The translations under genes were made by a program, and so were the position numbers. From Bacteroidia bacterium (GTDB lineage: Bacteria > Bacteroidota > Bacteroidia > J057 > JADKCL01), in the NCBI GenBank assembly GCA_020635905.1, contig JACJYV010000005.1:725702-789701 (forward strand): a DNA stretch of 64,000 bases. Direction: 5' to 3'. The notes beneath the pieces were generated by a model. It ran no database searches. It was not told the DNA's origin and saw nothing but the letters and a program-made list of their open reading frames with translations. This document shows positions 53,511 through 62,359 of the stretch, piece by piece. How positions within the stretch are numbered: position 1 is the first letter of the stretch; every line of letters starts with the position of its first letter.

Positions 53511-55742
53511 ATGGTAACTCAAACAAATTACTTCAACACCATCACGGATTACGGGCTGAGCAAACTGCCCGCACCCATGCAGGAAGGCCATGAAATCCTT
53601 CAGCAACTCTACGATTCAAGTGGGGACTGGTCAGTGATCGACGGAGACAAGGATTTCAAGGGCATGCTGGACCTTCAATTGCAGCGTTTGAATGAACTCG
53701 TAAAAAAGAAGGATGCAAAGCCAGCGAAAAAACCTCAAAAAGTTACGAAACCCAAAGCCGCAAGCCCAAAAGCAATTCCACCCAAAGATGGCCCTCACCG
53801 GGATAAGCCTGTAAAAATGGGCTGGGCCATGACCAATACAGAGGGGAATAACTGGCCATTTTGGGGCAAAGTTGGACTCGAAAACCAGGGCTTTGTCTGG
53901 CATTCCTCCATGGTCCCTCAAAAAAACGGGGACGTGATCTCGGTAATGTGGAACCAAAACAACAACCTGGTTTACGCCTGGATCGTTTCCCTGGAAAAAG
54001 GCACCCAGTTCAAACTTTACACCATTTGGGATGGTGGTTTTCCCATCCAGAAGAAACTGGAACTGGCAAAAATGATGCTGACCAAGCAGGTAAGTCTCCA
54101 CCTGGCCAATCATAAAAAGCACCGCCTGGGCCACGGTTTCACCCACGGGCCGCTCACTCAATCCGCGAAAGGCTACCAATGGGAAATTCGTCCCGAATGG
54201 GTCAGGGACCTGGAGAATGGGTTTCCCTTCAGTTCGACCCAATGGGTATTGAAGGATTCCAAAGGGAGAATCGCTGGAGGGATAAAAATGACAAATCTAA
54301 ACGCTGACTATGAACCGTGGTGGGTGGCAGTGGATAAGGACTTTCAGCAAATTGTGGAAGGGAAGGCAAATGAGAAAATCCCGGAGGTAATGAAGTTGGT
54401 GGAGATTGCACAGCAGGCTAAAGTCAAAACCCCAACCCAACCTAAGCCAAAAACCACAAGCCCAGGCAGAAAGCCTGCCCCAAAAGCCACCCGGAAACCT
54501 GCGCCCACGAAAGCTCCCGAAAACCTGATCAACGAAGCCAACCCTAGCTTGCGCATCCTGCGGAGGTTCCGGAATTTTGATGGAAAGGACACCACGGCAA
54601 AGCAATTTTACAACTTCATCAAGGCCCTCGAACAGGCCATTCTCAAGCAGCGCATCCGCAAGACAGACAAGCATGCCGACCTGATCAGAGCCATCCAGGA
54701 TAAATCTCTGGGATTTTGGAACCAAAGTCTCCACGATAAAGAGCCGGAAACGAAGGTTAGGATTGACCTGACCCCAAAACTCAGGCAGGAAGTGGACGAA
54801 GTACTTGCCGTTTACGCCATCCGTCCTTCCGTACGCCTGATCAACCGCTATCTGCTTGTGCAGGGGCAGGCTCCCGACCCCGCGAAAGCCCAGCGTCTGC
54901 TGGACAGTATAACCAGGGCAAAAGTTGCCAAAAGTGATCCCTATCACCAGGAACTGACAGAAGTGCAAAAATCCCTGCGGGATTTTCTGGGTGGGAAAAC
55001 AAAGCGGCTCGAAATGCAATCCCAGACCCTTTCCGGGTTGCAGGGTATCCTGGCGGGTTGCGGTTGTGGAGGGTCTGCGGTCCCCCAGCTCGCAGGTCTG
55101 GACGAAAAGATTATTCCCGCCTTCGACCAGACCGTACCCATCAAACCAGGTGAACTGCGGGCGCTGAACTTTGTATCCATCCCACTCCCTCACACCCCAA
55201 TGGGAGCCTTTCTGGGCAATCTGGACCCGAATATGCTGGCCATCGCCCTTACGGGTGACACCACGGCTGGCAAAAGCACCTTTTCCTTTTTTCTGGCCAA
55301 ACTTTTCATGGAGGCTGGCATGAGCGTCAAATACTTTTCCCTGGAGGAAGGGGTGGGGCCGCTCACCACCAACAAGCTCAACCTGGCAGGCATCGCCGAC
55401 AACGACCCCATGGAACTGGTGGGGATGGGTGACCTGGCTGCGATCCGCGAAGCGGCCAGGCTCTTCGATGTGGTATTCATCGACAGTTGGTCCGTGCTCA
55501 ATGAAAACCCCGAAGAGTACCACAAGCTGCGGGAGGATTTTCCCAATACGGTTTTTGTGGTCATTTTCCAAAAGACCACCACGGGCACCATTCGCGGTGG
55601 CAGCCGCATCATTTTTGATACTCCCGCCTGCATCAACGTGTACAAAGAAGAAGGCAAACGAATGGCCGAAATGCGCAAAAGCCGCTACGGCACCCAGGGC
55701 TGGATCTACTCCATTACCGACGATAAAATCACTTCCAAATAA
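53511..55742 (+). CDS. RecA-like ATPase fused to a long N-terminal region
   Basis: 743 aa. The last 185 residues are a RecA/RepA-like ATPase (AAA_25 type): Walker A GDTTAGKST (K588), YFSLEEG loop, Walker B VVFIDSW (D658). The N-terminal 240 residues are unrecognised. Residues about 290-340 form a lysine/proline-rich linker, and about 345-510 a helical region ending in a short GLQGILAGCGCGG stretch. It could be a replicative helicase, a DNA-packaging motor or a recombinase. The Walker arrangement is closest to RepA/RadA-like enzymes, not to typical terminases. It lies ten bases after the helicase, in the same operon. Confidence 0.78.
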   Translation: MVTQTNYFNTITDYGLSKLPAPMQEGHEILQQLYDSSGDWSVIDGDKDFKGMLDLQLQRLNELVKKKDAKPAKKPQKVTKPKAASPKAIPPKDGPHRDKPVKMGWAMTNTEGNNWPFWGKVGLENQGFVWHSSMVPQKNGDVISVMWNQNNNLVYAWIVSLEKGTQFKLYTIWDGGFPIQKKLELAKMMLTKQVSLHLANHKKHRLGHGFTHGPLTQSAKGYQWEIRPEWVRDLENGFPFSSTQWVLKDSKGRIAGGIKMTNLNADYEPWWVAVDKDFQQIVEGKANEKIPEVMKLVEIAQQAKVKTPTQPKPKTTSPGRKPAPKATRKPAPTKAPENLINEANPSLRILRRFRNFDGKDTTAKQFYNFIKALEQAILKQRIRKTDKHADLIRAIQDKSLGFWNQSLHDKEPETKVRIDLTPKLRQEVDEVLAVYAIRPSVRLINRYLLVQGQAPDPAKAQRLLDSITRAKVAKSDPYHQELTEVQKSLRDFLGGKTKRLEMQSQTLSGLQGILAGCGCGGSAVPQLAGLDEKIIPAFDQTVPIKPGELRALNFVSIPLPHTPMGAFLGNLDPNMLAIALTGDTTAGKSTFSFFLAKLFMEAGMSVKYFSLEEGVGPLTTNKLNLAGIADNDPMELVGMGDLAAIREAARLFDVVFIDSWSVLNENPEEYHKLREDFPNTVFVVIFQKTTTGTIRGGSRIIFDTPACINVYKEEGKRMAEMRKSRYGTQGWIYSITDDKITSK

Positions 55743-55768
55743 TCTCAAACCCTAAAAATCAAACTCCC

Positions 55769-56389
55769 ATGAATTCAAATGTAACCGAACTCAAACGCAT
55801 CGTTCACGGCAAAGTCCTGGACCCAACCAGTACCCGCGACCTGACCGGGCTCACTCCCGAAGGGGTTTTCCATCTTTCCGTAGCATTCATCCAGCTCATT
55901 CAAATGGCCGACCTCCTCAACTCCCTCGACGAACCAGGCAAAGCCCAACTGATCCAATATGGCCAAGACCACCTGCCCGATACCCTCCCCGACGAACTCC
56001 TGCAAGCCAAAGTCGAATTTGAAAAGGTACCCGTCAAAGACCAACTCGCCCAGATCCAGGAACTGGCCACCTTCCTGAAAACCCTGCTCAACCGCTACGT
56101 GGCTCAGGGCTTCCAACCCAACTGGACCGACATGACCGGCGAAGAATTTGCCCACCTTATCAGCGGCCTGCAAAACGGCATTGGTGCGGCTATGACTTAC
56201 GCCCACACGCCTGAACCTCAGCGAAGCGAATGCCTGGGAAGAGTGAGGGAAATTGCCATTGCCAATGGGGTAGCGGCTGAGTTTTTTGGGCAGTATGACT
56301 CATTGGATGATTTTCTGAAAGATCATTTGGATGCGCTGCACTATCACCTGGCGGTGGCGAATGTGCCTTATGGGGAGGAGGAGGTGTAG
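55769..56389 (+). CDS. hypothetical helical protein ending the element's operon
   Basis: 206 aa, no family recognised. It is largely helical (FHLSVAFIQLIQMADLLNSL, QIQELATFLKTLLNRYVAQG). No signal or membrane segment. It follows the ATPase by 26 bases and is the last gene of the GC-rich plus-strand series. After it the composition shifts to AT-rich DNA. Confidence 0.6.
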   Translation: MNSNVTELKRIVHGKVLDPTSTRDLTGLTPEGVFHLSVAFIQLIQMADLLNSLDEPGKAQLIQYGQDHLPDTLPDELLQAKVEFEKVPVKDQLAQIQELATFLKTLLNRYVAQGFQPNWTDMTGEEFAHLISGLQNGIGAAMTYAHTPEPQRSECLGRVREIAIANGVAAEFFGQYDSLDDFLKDHLDALHYHLAVANVPYGEEEV

Positions 56390-56437
56390 GGGGGGCGAGT
56401 TTTCCCAAATGGGATTTTGACGAGAAATTGAAATAAA

Positions 56438-56566
56438 ATGATTAGAATAGTACTTAAAATACTACAAGTCATTTTCGTCCTAACGTCTGGAAGGCTATTT
56501 GAAGGAAAACCAGATATAGAAATTGCTATTTACTCTTATGATACTCATTGGAAATCCCTTAAGTAA
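56438..56566 (+). CDS. possible 42-aa hydrophobic leader-type peptide upstream of the TIR gene
   Basis: ATG at 56438, TAA at 56564-56566. The peptide starts with a hydrophobic helix (IVLKILQVIFVLTSG) followed by a polar, acidic end. It lies 28 bases before the ATG of the TIR gene in the same direction. It could be a real small membrane protein or a chance frame. Confidence 0.4.
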   Translation: MIRIVLKILQVIFVLTSGRLFEGKPDIEIAIYSYDTHWKSLK

Positions 56567-56594
56567 CAAATTAACTCTAATCTAAAGGTTGTTT

Positions 56595-57461
56595 ATGAAA
56601 ATTTACTTTGCCCATCCAAAAACCGAGGAATTTGAAGATGTATCGAAATCAATTAGGCAGGCTGTGGAAAGGGCTGGCCATATATTTATTGCCAACGAGG
56701 AAAAAGGAGACTCATTAACCCGTAATCAAATAGAGGCAAATATAAGGATGGCTGATTTTATGATTGCCGATGTTTCCCAAGCGAGTTCCAACGTTTTTTT
56801 TGAGGTGGGATTTGCGCATGGATTAGAAATACCCATTTTGTTGATCAATCAAATGGATACAAATATTGACTTTGATCCCTTAAAGTTTCAAACCCATTAT
56901 TATGATCGAGAGAAACTTTATGACACTTTGATTTCCAATTTGACAAAGATTATTGCTCGTGACGATTTCAGACTCTTTATGAAAAGGGAAATTGCAAAGT
57001 TCGAGGAGGAAAGAAAACGGAAAAAAACCGTGTTTGTAAGTTATAGTAGGAACGATATGGATTTTTTGGAGCGCCTAAAGGTTCATTTAAAACCATATGA
57101 GAAAAAAGGAATTATTGACCTTTGGTCCGACACAAAAGTAAATGCCGGGGAAAAATGGAAGGAAAAGATAACAGAAGCATTAAATAAAGCAGCAATTGCT
57201 ATTTTGTTGGTAAGCGCAGATTTTCTGGCCTCGGATTTTATCGTTGACAACGAATTGCCTCCCTTGCTTAAAGCATCGCAAGAAAAAGGGACCAAGATTC
57301 TTCCGGTTTATATAAAGCCTTGTAGTTTGGTTGGTCAGGAAAATATCTCGGCTTTTCTAGGTATAAATGACCCTCGTGTTCCATTGAGTAAATTAGATAT
57401 TAATGGCCGGGAAGAGAAATTCGTAGAAATAGTAAATGCAATTCACAACCTACTCAAGTAA
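56595..57461 (+). CDS. nucleoside-deoxyribosyltransferase-like domain fused to a TIR domain
   Basis: 288 aa from the ATG at 56595 (a TTG two codons earlier is less likely). Residues 1-125 resemble nucleoside 2-deoxyribosyltransferase: IYFAHPKTEEF at the start, then MADFMIADVSQASSNVFFEV and GFAHGLEIPILLI. Residues about 145-270 are a TIR domain (VFVSYSRNDMDFLERLKVHL, IIDLWSDTKVNAGEKW, SADFLASDFIVDNEL) with the likely catalytic glutamate E220. Bacterial TIR domains cleave NAD+ or make signal nucleotides during anti-phage defence. The N-terminal domain may sense or make a nucleotide. Placed between the element and a type I restriction locus, it is likely a defence gene. AT-rich. Confidence 0.82.
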   Translation: MKIYFAHPKTEEFEDVSKSIRQAVERAGHIFIANEEKGDSLTRNQIEANIRMADFMIADVSQASSNVFFEVGFAHGLEIPILLINQMDTNIDFDPLKFQTHYYDREKLYDTLISNLTKIIARDDFRLFMKREIAKFEEERKRKKTVFVSYSRNDMDFLERLKVHLKPYEKKGIIDLWSDTKVNAGEKWKEKITEALNKAAIAILLVSADFLASDFIVDNELPPLLKASQEKGTKILPVYIKPCSLVGQENISAFLGINDPRVPLSKLDINGREEKFVEIVNAIHNLLK

Positions 57462-57658
57462 CAAGGTATTATGAAAGAAAAACTTTTTTTTACTAAAATT
57501 TTGTTTAGCAATCTTGATTCAAAAAATCCGTGGGTGGAATACCATGGAAATCTTTCAAGCAGGTAATCAGTAATTCCAAACTCCTTGAAATTCCAAACTA
57601 CTTCTTTGATAAGTTTCCCATGGTAGCACCTTTCTAATGGAGGGTTGTCATTTTTCAT
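57443..57658 (-). CDS. small hypothetical protein after the XRE gene
   Basis: 71 aa. The first 50 residues look protein-like (YHGKLIKEVVWNFKEFGITD, PWYSTHGFFES); the last 20 are less convincing and overlap the end of the TIR gene by 19 bases. The ATG directly follows the stop of the XRE regulator, so it is probably co-transcribed. The true end may be lost. Confidence 0.4.
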   Translation of the reverse strand: MKNDNPPLERCYHGKLIKEVVWNFKEFGITDYLLERFPWYSTHGFFESRLLNKILVKKSFSFIIPCYLSRL

Positions 57659-57946
57659 TTAAAAGAGATATTCTTTAATAATTGAATGTAGGGTGGGAGA
57701 AATTTCATCAAAGAGCTTTTCCTTACCCTCTTTTAAATCATTCTTTTCCATAGCAAGGAAGAATACAAAAGGCATCGGCAATTCTAATTGTTCGCAAATA
57801 ATGCGAAGGGTTGAAAGATGTGGCTCCTTTTTACCTTGCTCAATTTGAGACAGATAAGTTTGGGAAATATTACATCTTTCAGCTAATTCAAATTGTTTAA
57901 TACCTACCTGGTTTCTCCTTTTCTTGAGAATAATACCGATTTTCAT
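57659..57946 (-). CDS. XRE-family transcriptional regulator
   Basis: 95 aa from the ATG at 57944-57946; an in-frame upstream start would add 12 residues outside the family. A classic HTH_3 domain (about 3-60): LKKRRNQVGIKQFELAERCN, then ISQTYLSQIEQGKKEP. The C-terminal 35 residues are helical. Middle gene of a three-gene minus-strand cluster. Such small XRE proteins control neighbouring toxin, phage or restriction genes, so it may regulate this cluster or the restriction locus. Confidence 0.85.
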   Translation of the reverse strand: MKIGIILKKRRNQVGIKQFELAERCNISQTYLSQIEQGKKEPHLSTLRIICEQLELPMPFVFFLAMEKNDLKEGKEKLFDEISPTLHSIIKEYLF

Positions 57947-57982
57947 TTTAATGATCCGTTTGCAAGGAGTCGAATTTCTCAA

Positions 57983-58222
57983 TTAGGAATCCTCAATCCA
58001 TTCTTTGAACCTTTCAAAAAGTCCTTCATCAATTAATAATATCAGGATATCTTGAACCATTTTGCTAGCCTCATCCATATCCGCATTATTATTTGCATAC
58101 GAGTGAAGATCGAGAATTACCTTTTCTAGACCACTCAGTTCCTTGGGATTTAAATTATTATTGTTCTCGGCACGGAATTTTTCTAACAGCCGAAGGAGTT
58201 CTTCGAAGTAGTGCTGCTTCAT
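57983..58222 (-). CDS. small hypothetical helical protein
   Basis: 79 aa, no family recognised. Helical and acidic (FEELLRLLEKFRAENNNNLN, ADMDEASKMVQDILILLIDE). It is first in the cluster with the XRE regulator, 36 bases upstream of its ATG. It may be a partner of the regulator. Confidence 0.6.
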   Translation of the reverse strand: MKQHYFEELLRLLEKFRAENNNNLNPKELSGLEKVILDLHSYANNNADMDEASKMVQDILILLIDEGLFERFKEWIEDS

Positions 58223-58388
58223 TTCTAACGTATTTTGGGATGAAGTAAAAGAAAAGGGAAGAAGTTGTTTGTTACTGGAAATTAGTTTTTAGTCTATGGG
58301 GGATGGAAGGAACAAGACCTTACTATTTTTTTCATATTAGTAGAAATTTTTTGGTGAGAAAAATGGAATTGCAATTCATTTTAGCAAT

Positions 58389-59024
58389 TCAGTACTTAAA
58401 AAAATCTGGGCTTACGCTCCGTTTGTTATAAGAACGAAAATCCAAAAGGCCTAATTTCGCCAAGTTCAATTCCTCGGAATTAAGGAACCCCCTTGGATTT
58501 ACTTTGACATCGGTCAGGCCTCTAATAACCCAATCCTTAGTCGCTTTCAGATTTGAAGAAATTATCGCAAAAAATTGGGCTAAAAATCTATTAAGGTTTC
58601 GGCAGCAAACAATGGGATATGATGCAGAAGCAAGGCCACTCAATAGGGTATTAATTGTCTGGTTATTAATTACCTCATCAAGGATGTTGATCATTTTGGG
58701 CAATAATGCAGAAAAAATCCCAGGATTATTTTCGTTTGGCAAGGATAGTCCAAGATCACCTTCAAACTCTTCCCGTGGAGAAAGATTTATCCTAAAATTT
58801 TCGGCATGAACTTGGGTTTTAAGCATTACCACCCGACCTCCAGTATTTGCTACTATTAAGCCTTTTTCGACTTCCCCTATATACCAATCCTTGACCCTAT
58901 CCCAATCACTATTATTATTTAAATTAACTTCGGGTTTTGGGAGGAAAGTTTCCAGGAAAAATCGATTTAGCATACTTCGACAAAAATCGATGAGCATTCT
59001 TTTTTTAAGATGGATATTTTTCAT
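58389..59024 (-). CDS. hypothetical protein beside the restriction locus
   Basis: 211 aa, no family recognised. Mixed alpha/beta, soluble; DWDRVKDWYIGEVEKGLIVA and ASYPIVCCRNLNRFLAQFFA are its clearest segments. AT-rich, divergent from hsdR and about 170 bases downstream of nothing else on its strand. It lies in the defence block; its role is unknown. Confidence 0.55.
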   Translation of the reverse strand: MKNIHLKKRMLIDFCRSMLNRFFLETFLPKPEVNLNNNSDWDRVKDWYIGEVEKGLIVANTGGRVVMLKTQVHAENFRINLSPREEFEGDLGLSLPNENNPGIFSALLPKMINILDEVINNQTINTLLSGLASASYPIVCCRNLNRFLAQFFAIISSNLKATKDWVIRGLTDVKVNPRGFLNSEELNLAKLGLLDFRSYNKRSVSPDFFKY

Positions 59025-59290
59025 TGTCTTATGATTTTAATGGTGAAAAATAAAACTTCGAAGTTTATCCATTCCTTTTACTTCATACGTCAAAGAGCTA
59101 TATTGCTCTAAGATAAAAAATATTCCTGACAGTTAAATAATTTTTCTTTAGAGTAAGATGGATTCCCCAGAAAACTAATCCTCCTTAAGATTCTTTAATC
59201 CAATTTGGCCGATTACTCTCCCTTTTCAACTTTTTCCCGTAAATTTCCAATTGCCATCGCGAGCGTCACCCCCCTACAGGAAACCACTAA

Positions 59291-62200
59291 ATGACTTTCA
59301 ACGAAGATTCAAGGGTAAAAATCCCAACCATACTTCACCTCACGCGATTGGGGTAAGAATACCTGCCTTTGAAAAAGGCAGTTTGGAACCCTGAAACGAA
59401 CATATTCACCGACATCTTCACGGAAAGTATCCTGCGGATCAACCCGGAATTGCGCCCGGACGATGTACCCAGATTGCTCAATGAAATCAGCAGACTGCTG
59501 GACTATGAGGACCTGGGCAAAGCATTTTATGAAAAGCTGGTCAACCGCTCTGTAATTAAGCTGATTGACTTCGGGGATTTTAACCGCAACTCCTTCCATG
59601 TGGTGACGGAATTGCCCTACCAAAAGGGAGACGAGGTTTTTCGTCCCGACATTACCCTGCTGATCAACGGGATGCCCCTGGTTTTTGTGGAAGTAAAGAA
59701 ACCCAATAACCAGGACGGAATTCAGGCGGAGAAAAATCGCATGGATATGCGGTTTTCCAATTCCCATTTCTGGAAATTTGCGAATCTCACCCAGTTGATG
59801 ATTTTCTCCAACAACATGGAGTATGTGGACGGTGAACGCCCTCCGCTGCAGGGAGCTTTTTACGCAACGCCATCCTACAATCAGACCATATTCAACTATT
59901 TCAGGGAAGAGGAGGATCTGGATTTATCCTCCCTGCTCCAGCCCGAAAATGAAGAGATTGAAAATCGGGTGTTGAAAGACAATAACCTGGTTTCAATCAA
60001 AAATCAGGCTGAATTCAAAACCGCCAAAGATTCTAATTCTCCCACCAGCAGGATTTGTACTTCCCTCTTGAGTCGGGAAAGGCTTGCCTTTTTTCTGTGT
60101 TATGGAATTACCTATGTGTGGGAAGAGGAAGGCCTGGAAAAACATGTCATGCGCTATCCGCAGTATTTCGCTGCCAGGGCCATTGAAAATGTCCTGAACA
60201 GTGGAATTCGAAAAGGGATCATCTGGCATACCCAGGGAAGTGGCAAAACGGCCCTGGCCAGTTATTGTGTGAAATTCCTTACGGATTATTACACCCGCCA
60301 GGGAATTGTGCCCAAGTTCTATTTCATTGTGGATCGGCTGGATCTGGCCGACCAGGCCGCAGCCGAGTTTGGAAAAAGATCCCTGTTTGTGCAAAGAGTA
60401 GAATCCAGGGATGATTTTGCCAAAACTATCAAGTCGCCCAAGGCAATCGAAAATGATTCAGGTGTTCCCGAAATAACCGTGGTCAACATCCAGAAGTTCA
60501 AAGACGACCCTGATGTAGCCAGGAATTCAGATTACAACCTCAATCTGCAACGTATTTATTTTTTGGACGAAGTTCACCGCAGCTATAATCCTCAGGGGAG
60601 TTTTCTGGCCAACCTGCGCGAATCAGATCCCAATTCCATAAAAATTGGCCTGACAGGTACCCCTTTATTGGGCAACGATTATAATTCAAAAACCCTCTTT
60701 GGGGATTACATTCATAAATACTACTACAACCGCTCCATTGCAGACGGGTACACGCTGCGTCTTATCAGGGAGGACATTGAAACCAGCTACAAACTCGTAC
60801 TGGCCAAGGCCCTGGAGGAACTTGAGATTCTGAAAGGAGCAGGAAACCGTCAGGTGGTTTTTTCCCACCCCCGTTTCGTGGAACCCATGCTGGATTATAT
60901 CATTGAAGACCTGGAAAACGACCGCCATACCAAGCAGGATAATACCATCGGGGCCATGGTGGTGTGCGATTCCTCTGACCAGGCCAAAGAGATGTTCCGG
61001 ATATTTCAGGAGAGGTACCAGCCAGGCTCGCCAAAATCTCAGGTTCAACAATTGCCGCAGGCAGCGGAAATGACTGTGGTTTACCGCGAAGGCAGCAGGG
61101 TAAACAGCGCTGCTCTGATCCTCCATGACGTAGATTCCAAAAAAGAAAGAGAAGATCGGGTCAAAGAGTTCAGAAATGGCAAAATCGACATTCTCTTTGT
61201 GTACAACATGCTTCTGACCGGGTTTAATGCCCCACGCCTCAAAAAAATCTACCTCGGGCGTGTGATCAGGTCTCACAATCTCCTGCAATGCCTCACCCGG
61301 GTGAATCGCCCATACCATGAATTCCAGTTTGGGTATGTGGTGGATTTCGCGGACATCCGCAATGAATTCGAAAAAACCAATAAGGCCTATTTCGATGAAT
61401 TGCAGTCAGAGTTGGGGGATGAAATGAAATACTACTCTGATCTCTTTTTGACTGCTGAGGAGATTGATACCCAGATCGGGGAAATCGCAGAGGCCCTTTT
61501 CGAATTCGACCTGGAAAACGGGGAAATATTTTCCCGGCAAATATCAGAGATCAGCGACCGCAAGCGTATGCTGGAGATCGTGAAGGCCCTGGAGCAATCC
61601 AGAAACCTGTATAATGTGATTCGCAGCACAGGAGCCTATGACAAACTGGAGCAAATGGATTTTCGCAAGTTGTCCATTTTGCACCTCAGGGCAAAAGAAA
61701 GGCTGGCCCTGATCAATGCCAAAGAGGCATTGGAGGGCAAGGTGGACGGCACCAATTTGCTCAAAGTAGCCCTGGAAGAGGTGGTTTTTGCCTTTACCCT
61801 GGTGGGCCGGGAGGAAATGCTGATCGCCGACCAGTTGAAAAATACCTTGAAACGGACCAGGGAAGCTCTGCTGAACAACATGGACCCCAAAGATCCTGAA
61901 TTTATCACCCTCAAAGAGGAGTTGGAACGCCTCTTTAAGAAGAAAAACCTGTCGGAGGTGACCCAGGCCGACATGGAAAGCAATATCAAGGAACTGGATT
62001 CCATCCACCTCAGAGCCAAAAAACTGGAAATGGAAAACCAGTTGCTGCGGGCCAAGTACCTCCACGACGCAAAATACGCCCGGGTTCACAAGCGGATTCT
62101 GGAAAAGGGAAATATTGCCCCCGGGAAGGTTCAGTTATCCAGGGCCTTGATGGGATTGAAAGAAGTAGTGGACGAAAAAATCCTGCAGAATGCGCACCTG

Positions 62201-62359
62201 CTGGAAAATGAAAGCTATGTGACCCAATTGGTCCTGAGGCTGGTCATGGAGGAATTAAAAATCAAGGCAGGATTTGACCTGAATGCCGATTCCATTAAGT
62301 TTATCAATAACTTAGTGGTCCGGGAATACCTGGATGAATTTTACGGAAGAAGTGCATGA
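59291..62359 (+). pseudogene. hsdR: type I restriction endonuclease R subunit with an in-frame stop at codon 22
   Basis: The conserved frame begins at ATG 59291 and reads NEDSRVKIP and ILHLTRLG, then TAA at 59354-59356, then EYLPLKKAVWNPETNIFTDI in the same frame. Family members normally have a tyrosine where the stop is, so one base change (TAT or TAC to TAA) explains it. The next possible start is a TTG at 59369, giving a 996-aa protein without the first 26 residues. The rest is intact: nuclease site D120 and EVK (E134, K136), Walker A GSGKT (K319), DEVH box (D426), IGLTGTPL and the C-terminal helical region. HsdR translocates DNA and cuts it. It overlaps hsdM by ATGA. The protein may be lost, shortened or made at low level. 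Confidence 0.85.

Noticed and set aside
53511..55742. RecA-like protein considered as a terminase large subunit
   Set aside because: The Walker A/B layout fits RecA/RepA ATPases and there is no RNase H-like nuclease domain.
54297..55748. 483-codon open frame antisense to the RecA-like ATPase gene
   Set aside because: Shadow frame; the plus-strand frame carries Walker A and B motifs and operon context.
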